64,000 nucleotides of DNA from Letharia columbiana (lineage: Eukaryota; Ascomycota; Lecanoromycetes; Lecanorales; Parmeliaceae): assembly GCF_014066305.1 (NCBI RefSeq), contig NW_023501067.1, positions 62,001 to 126,000 on the forward strand, given 5' to 3'. The translations under genes and the position numbers were made by a program. Within the stretch, counting starts at the first letter, position 1. The number at the start of each line of letters is the position of its first letter. The notes under the pieces are model-generated. The model did no database searches. It was given only the letters and a program-made list of their open reading frames with translations, and was not told the DNA's origin. Below, piece after piece: positions 61,891 through 64,000 of this stretch.

Positions 61891-63609
61891 TCAAGTCTGG
61901 AACCTCCACCGCGGATCCTCATCGCCCAGCCACTCGTCAACTCCCACTCCGACCAGTCGGGCATCCCTCTCGCCATTATCCCTTTTACGATTCTCTGCTC
62001 TCAGGATTGCCCACAGCGTGCCCACGACCAGGATATTGGCGCACAAATAACCCAACGCGAACCCATGTCCCAGAAAGTACCTCGGTCCATCCGTAGCTCG
62101 ATAAAGCTGGGTGCCCAGAACAGCGCCCAAGTTTCCAATGGATATCTGCATTGCATTCGCCGTTGCGCGCTTGGTTTGCCCGCTTACATTGTTCGCGGGC
62201 CAAGAAAGCACAATGGCGGTGGCAGGATAGATTCCCCCTGCTGCCAGGATGGTACCGAAATAGGCAACGCCAGGTTTTGTTTGAGTGAGTAGAACGATGT
62301 ATCCTATAGCGGAAAGACCTGCGGAGCCCATGATGAAGGGTGCTCTGAGCTTGAAGCGCTCCGATAAGAGAGCGACGGTGAGTGTAAGGGCGGTCGCGAC
62401 TGCGTACGGTGGGACGGTGAGTAATTGCGCTTGGGCTGCCGTGAAGCCCAACTCTTTGATGATAGTTGGTAAGAAGAGCGAGAGTGTATAGAGAGGGAGA
62501 CTCATGGTGTGGAAGCCCAGACCGTAAAGCCAAACTTTTGGGTCACGCACAGCCATCAAGACGTTGCCCCATGTGAAACCCTCGTTCCTTGTAGCGTCAT
62601 TGCTGGCCTCCAGACGAGCGTGGACGCATGCCCTTTCTTTTTCGGTAAGGAATTTTGCAGTCGAGGGATAGTTTGCAATGAAGCGGTATGAGATGAGGGA
62701 TACGAGCACGGTAAAAATTCCTTCGAGGATGAAGATCCAACGCCAACCATGTAAACCACCGACGCCATTCATGTGAGCGATGCCCTAGAAACATACCATC
62801 AGTGGAAACTTGGAAAACCAAATGGTTGATTTACCCATGCTAGGACACCACCGAAAGCGCCCGCCAGAGACGCAGCACTAAAGAAGAGAGAAACCCGGTA
62901 GTGCTGTTCTTCCCGCCTATACCACATGGAGAGGTAGAAAACGACCCCAGGGAAGAGGCCACTCTCTGTCATGCCCAGAACAAAGCGTGCGGCGAAGAAT
63001 CCAGCCATGTTTTGAGTGACGCCCAGCAGCGTCGCAACCACGCCCCAAGCGAGTGTGAGTGTAGGAAGCCATACTTTGGGCGATGTCATTTTCAGGACGA
63101 CATTGCATGGTATCTTTCTGCATCAGTTCATCATACGAAGCTGATCGTTCGTGTCCAGACTCACTTCGAAGAGGACGTAGCCGATGAAATATAAGGTCAA
63201 GCCGGTAAGGTACTGGTTCCCGGCTGTGCAAAGTCGTCAACTTGGTACAGGTCCAATGATGTCACGGCACGCGTAGCCTACTCATATGCAAGTCTACCAC
63301 CAAACCCTCGACCCGCGCATTGGCGACTAAGATACCGTGAGCAGTCGAACAGAGGTTGCCAGGGTTGAAGGCCCTACCATTGCTGCGGTCGAGAAATGAC
63401 AGGAGATATAACAGCGTTAAAGCGGGCAATAATTTCAGGTCAAGCTTTCGGAGCAGTGCCTTCTCGTTGATGCCAAAGCGTGCATCTTGACCAACCTCAG
63501 ACCCACTGGAGGGAGATAAGGCAGCCTTGTGTTTTTCAACCTCTGCGTAGAATGCGCCATCATGTACCTCACCAGTGATCTGCTTCTCGGTTTCGGCCAT
63601 GCTTCGCAT
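61891..63609 (-). CDS. MFS transporter, allantoate-permease (anion:cation symporter) type
   Basis: Five exons (63,378-63,609; 63,282-63,326; 63,165-63,223; 62,835-63,113; 61,891-62,784) sum to 1,509 bp, 502 aa. Introns are 50-58 bp. The product has 12 predicted membrane segments. Dal5/Tna1-type landmarks are LRKLDLKLLPALTLLYLLSF then LDRSNVANARVEGL, GNQYLTGLTLYFIGYVLFE, PCNVVLKMTSPKVWLPTLTL, FVLGMTESGLFPGVVFYLSM, WYRREEQ and HGWRWIFILEGI. The second half has IYPATAIVLSWPANNVSGQT and ATANAMQISIGNLGAVLG. Members import anionic nutrients such as allantoate, nicotinate, pantothenate or biotin precursors at the plasma membrane; the substrate here is unknown. The third intron ends in AAAG rather than CAG, which should be checked. 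Confidence 0.9.
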
Positions 63610-64000
63610 TCAAACCATATGCAGTCAATGAAAGATACAGCCTCAAGAGAAACGACTGGGCACGCGCTTCATGCAATATGTAGCCTGCAAAAGTACACGC
63701 TGACGACATAACCGCCAACAATGCCGTGCACCATATGCTTTGGATTGGACGGGTGCCGAGAGGGGGACAATGATAGGTCAATCCCGGGGGGGATTGCATT
63801 GCTAGCGAATGTCGTGATCAAGCCCTTTCATCTTTTGCGACTAAAGTCCTCGGGAAAGCAGTACAACTAGGTAGAGTAGATCCCACAGAATTGGCCATGT
63901 GCTGTTGCATTATAGACGTTTAGACTGTTCATCCCAAACTTCAAAGATGCAGCCTTGTTAGCACTGACATGTACCATTACTGTTGCGCATTGAAACTGAC
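63610..64000. other. Upstream region of the MFS gene
   Basis: The composition is normal. It must contain the promoter of the minus-strand transporter. A minus-strand open frame at 63,569-63,799 overlaps the gene start and has no features. Nothing else is recognised. Confidence 0.5.

Noticed and set aside
61642..62292. 216-aa plus-strand open frame
   Set aside because: It is antisense to the MFS transporter's last exon, whose family identity is clear.

Overview
The window looks like a chromosomal segment from a filamentous ascomycete. Protein genes carry several short spliceosomal introns (mostly 47-119 bp) with CTGAC-like branch sites. Gene families are typical of such fungi: a membrane-anchored Kelch protein, a SAT4-type rhodopsin-domain membrane protein, an NCS1 permease, two MFS transporters and a DUF6604 protein. 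Roughly 70% of the window is AT-rich repeat DNA in which CpA and TpG are almost absent while CpG survives, the footprint of repeat-induced point mutation (RIP). I see no CRISPR array, rRNA or intact transposon. The species cannot be named from the sequence.

Layout. 1-9,680: RIP-mutated repeats. 9,769-11,935: a GC-normal island with one six-exon Kelch-repeat transmembrane gene, followed by a tRNA-like inverted repeat. 12,781-13,120: a homopolymer-rich block of doubtful quality. 13,121-36,518: RIP-mutated repeats, including a Ty1/copia element (about 21.1-25.6 kb, + strand) broken by three copies of a roughly 600-670 bp non-autonomous element, and a minus-strand Ty3/gypsy element bounded by 183-bp LTRs at 26,135 and 36,336, with a second LTR pair (166 bp each) nested inside. 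36,880-37,470: a weakly mutated copy of a dispersed repeat. 38,323-40,888: a divergent pair, a TIM-barrel (PEP-hydrolase-like) gene and a UPF0261/Tm-1-like gene, both damaged in this sequence. 42,801-43,630: a DUF6604-type gene followed by degenerate tandem repeats. 45,380-49,110: more RIP-mutated DNA with direct repeats and a fold-back element.

49,539-64,000 is ordinary GC-balanced DNA: a multi-pass membrane protein pseudogene, a rhodopsin-domain protein (6 exons, 383 aa), an NCS1 purine/cytosine permease (4 exons, 505 aa), a DHA2-type MFS exporter (one exon, 539 aa), a small secreted protein (4 exons, 284 aa) and an allantoate-permease-type MFS transporter (5 exons, 502 aa). This arm is dominated by membrane transport and sensing genes; no biosynthetic core enzyme is present, so a shared pathway cannot be claimed.

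Exon models were built by hand from reading frame, GT-AG signals, branch sites and family expectation. For the intact multi-exon genes the summed exon lengths divide by three. The most notable observations are the layered transposon archaeology, the recurring modular AT-rich element, the fold-back element, and three homopolymer-laden blocks, two of which cut through otherwise normal genes and look like assembly artefacts.
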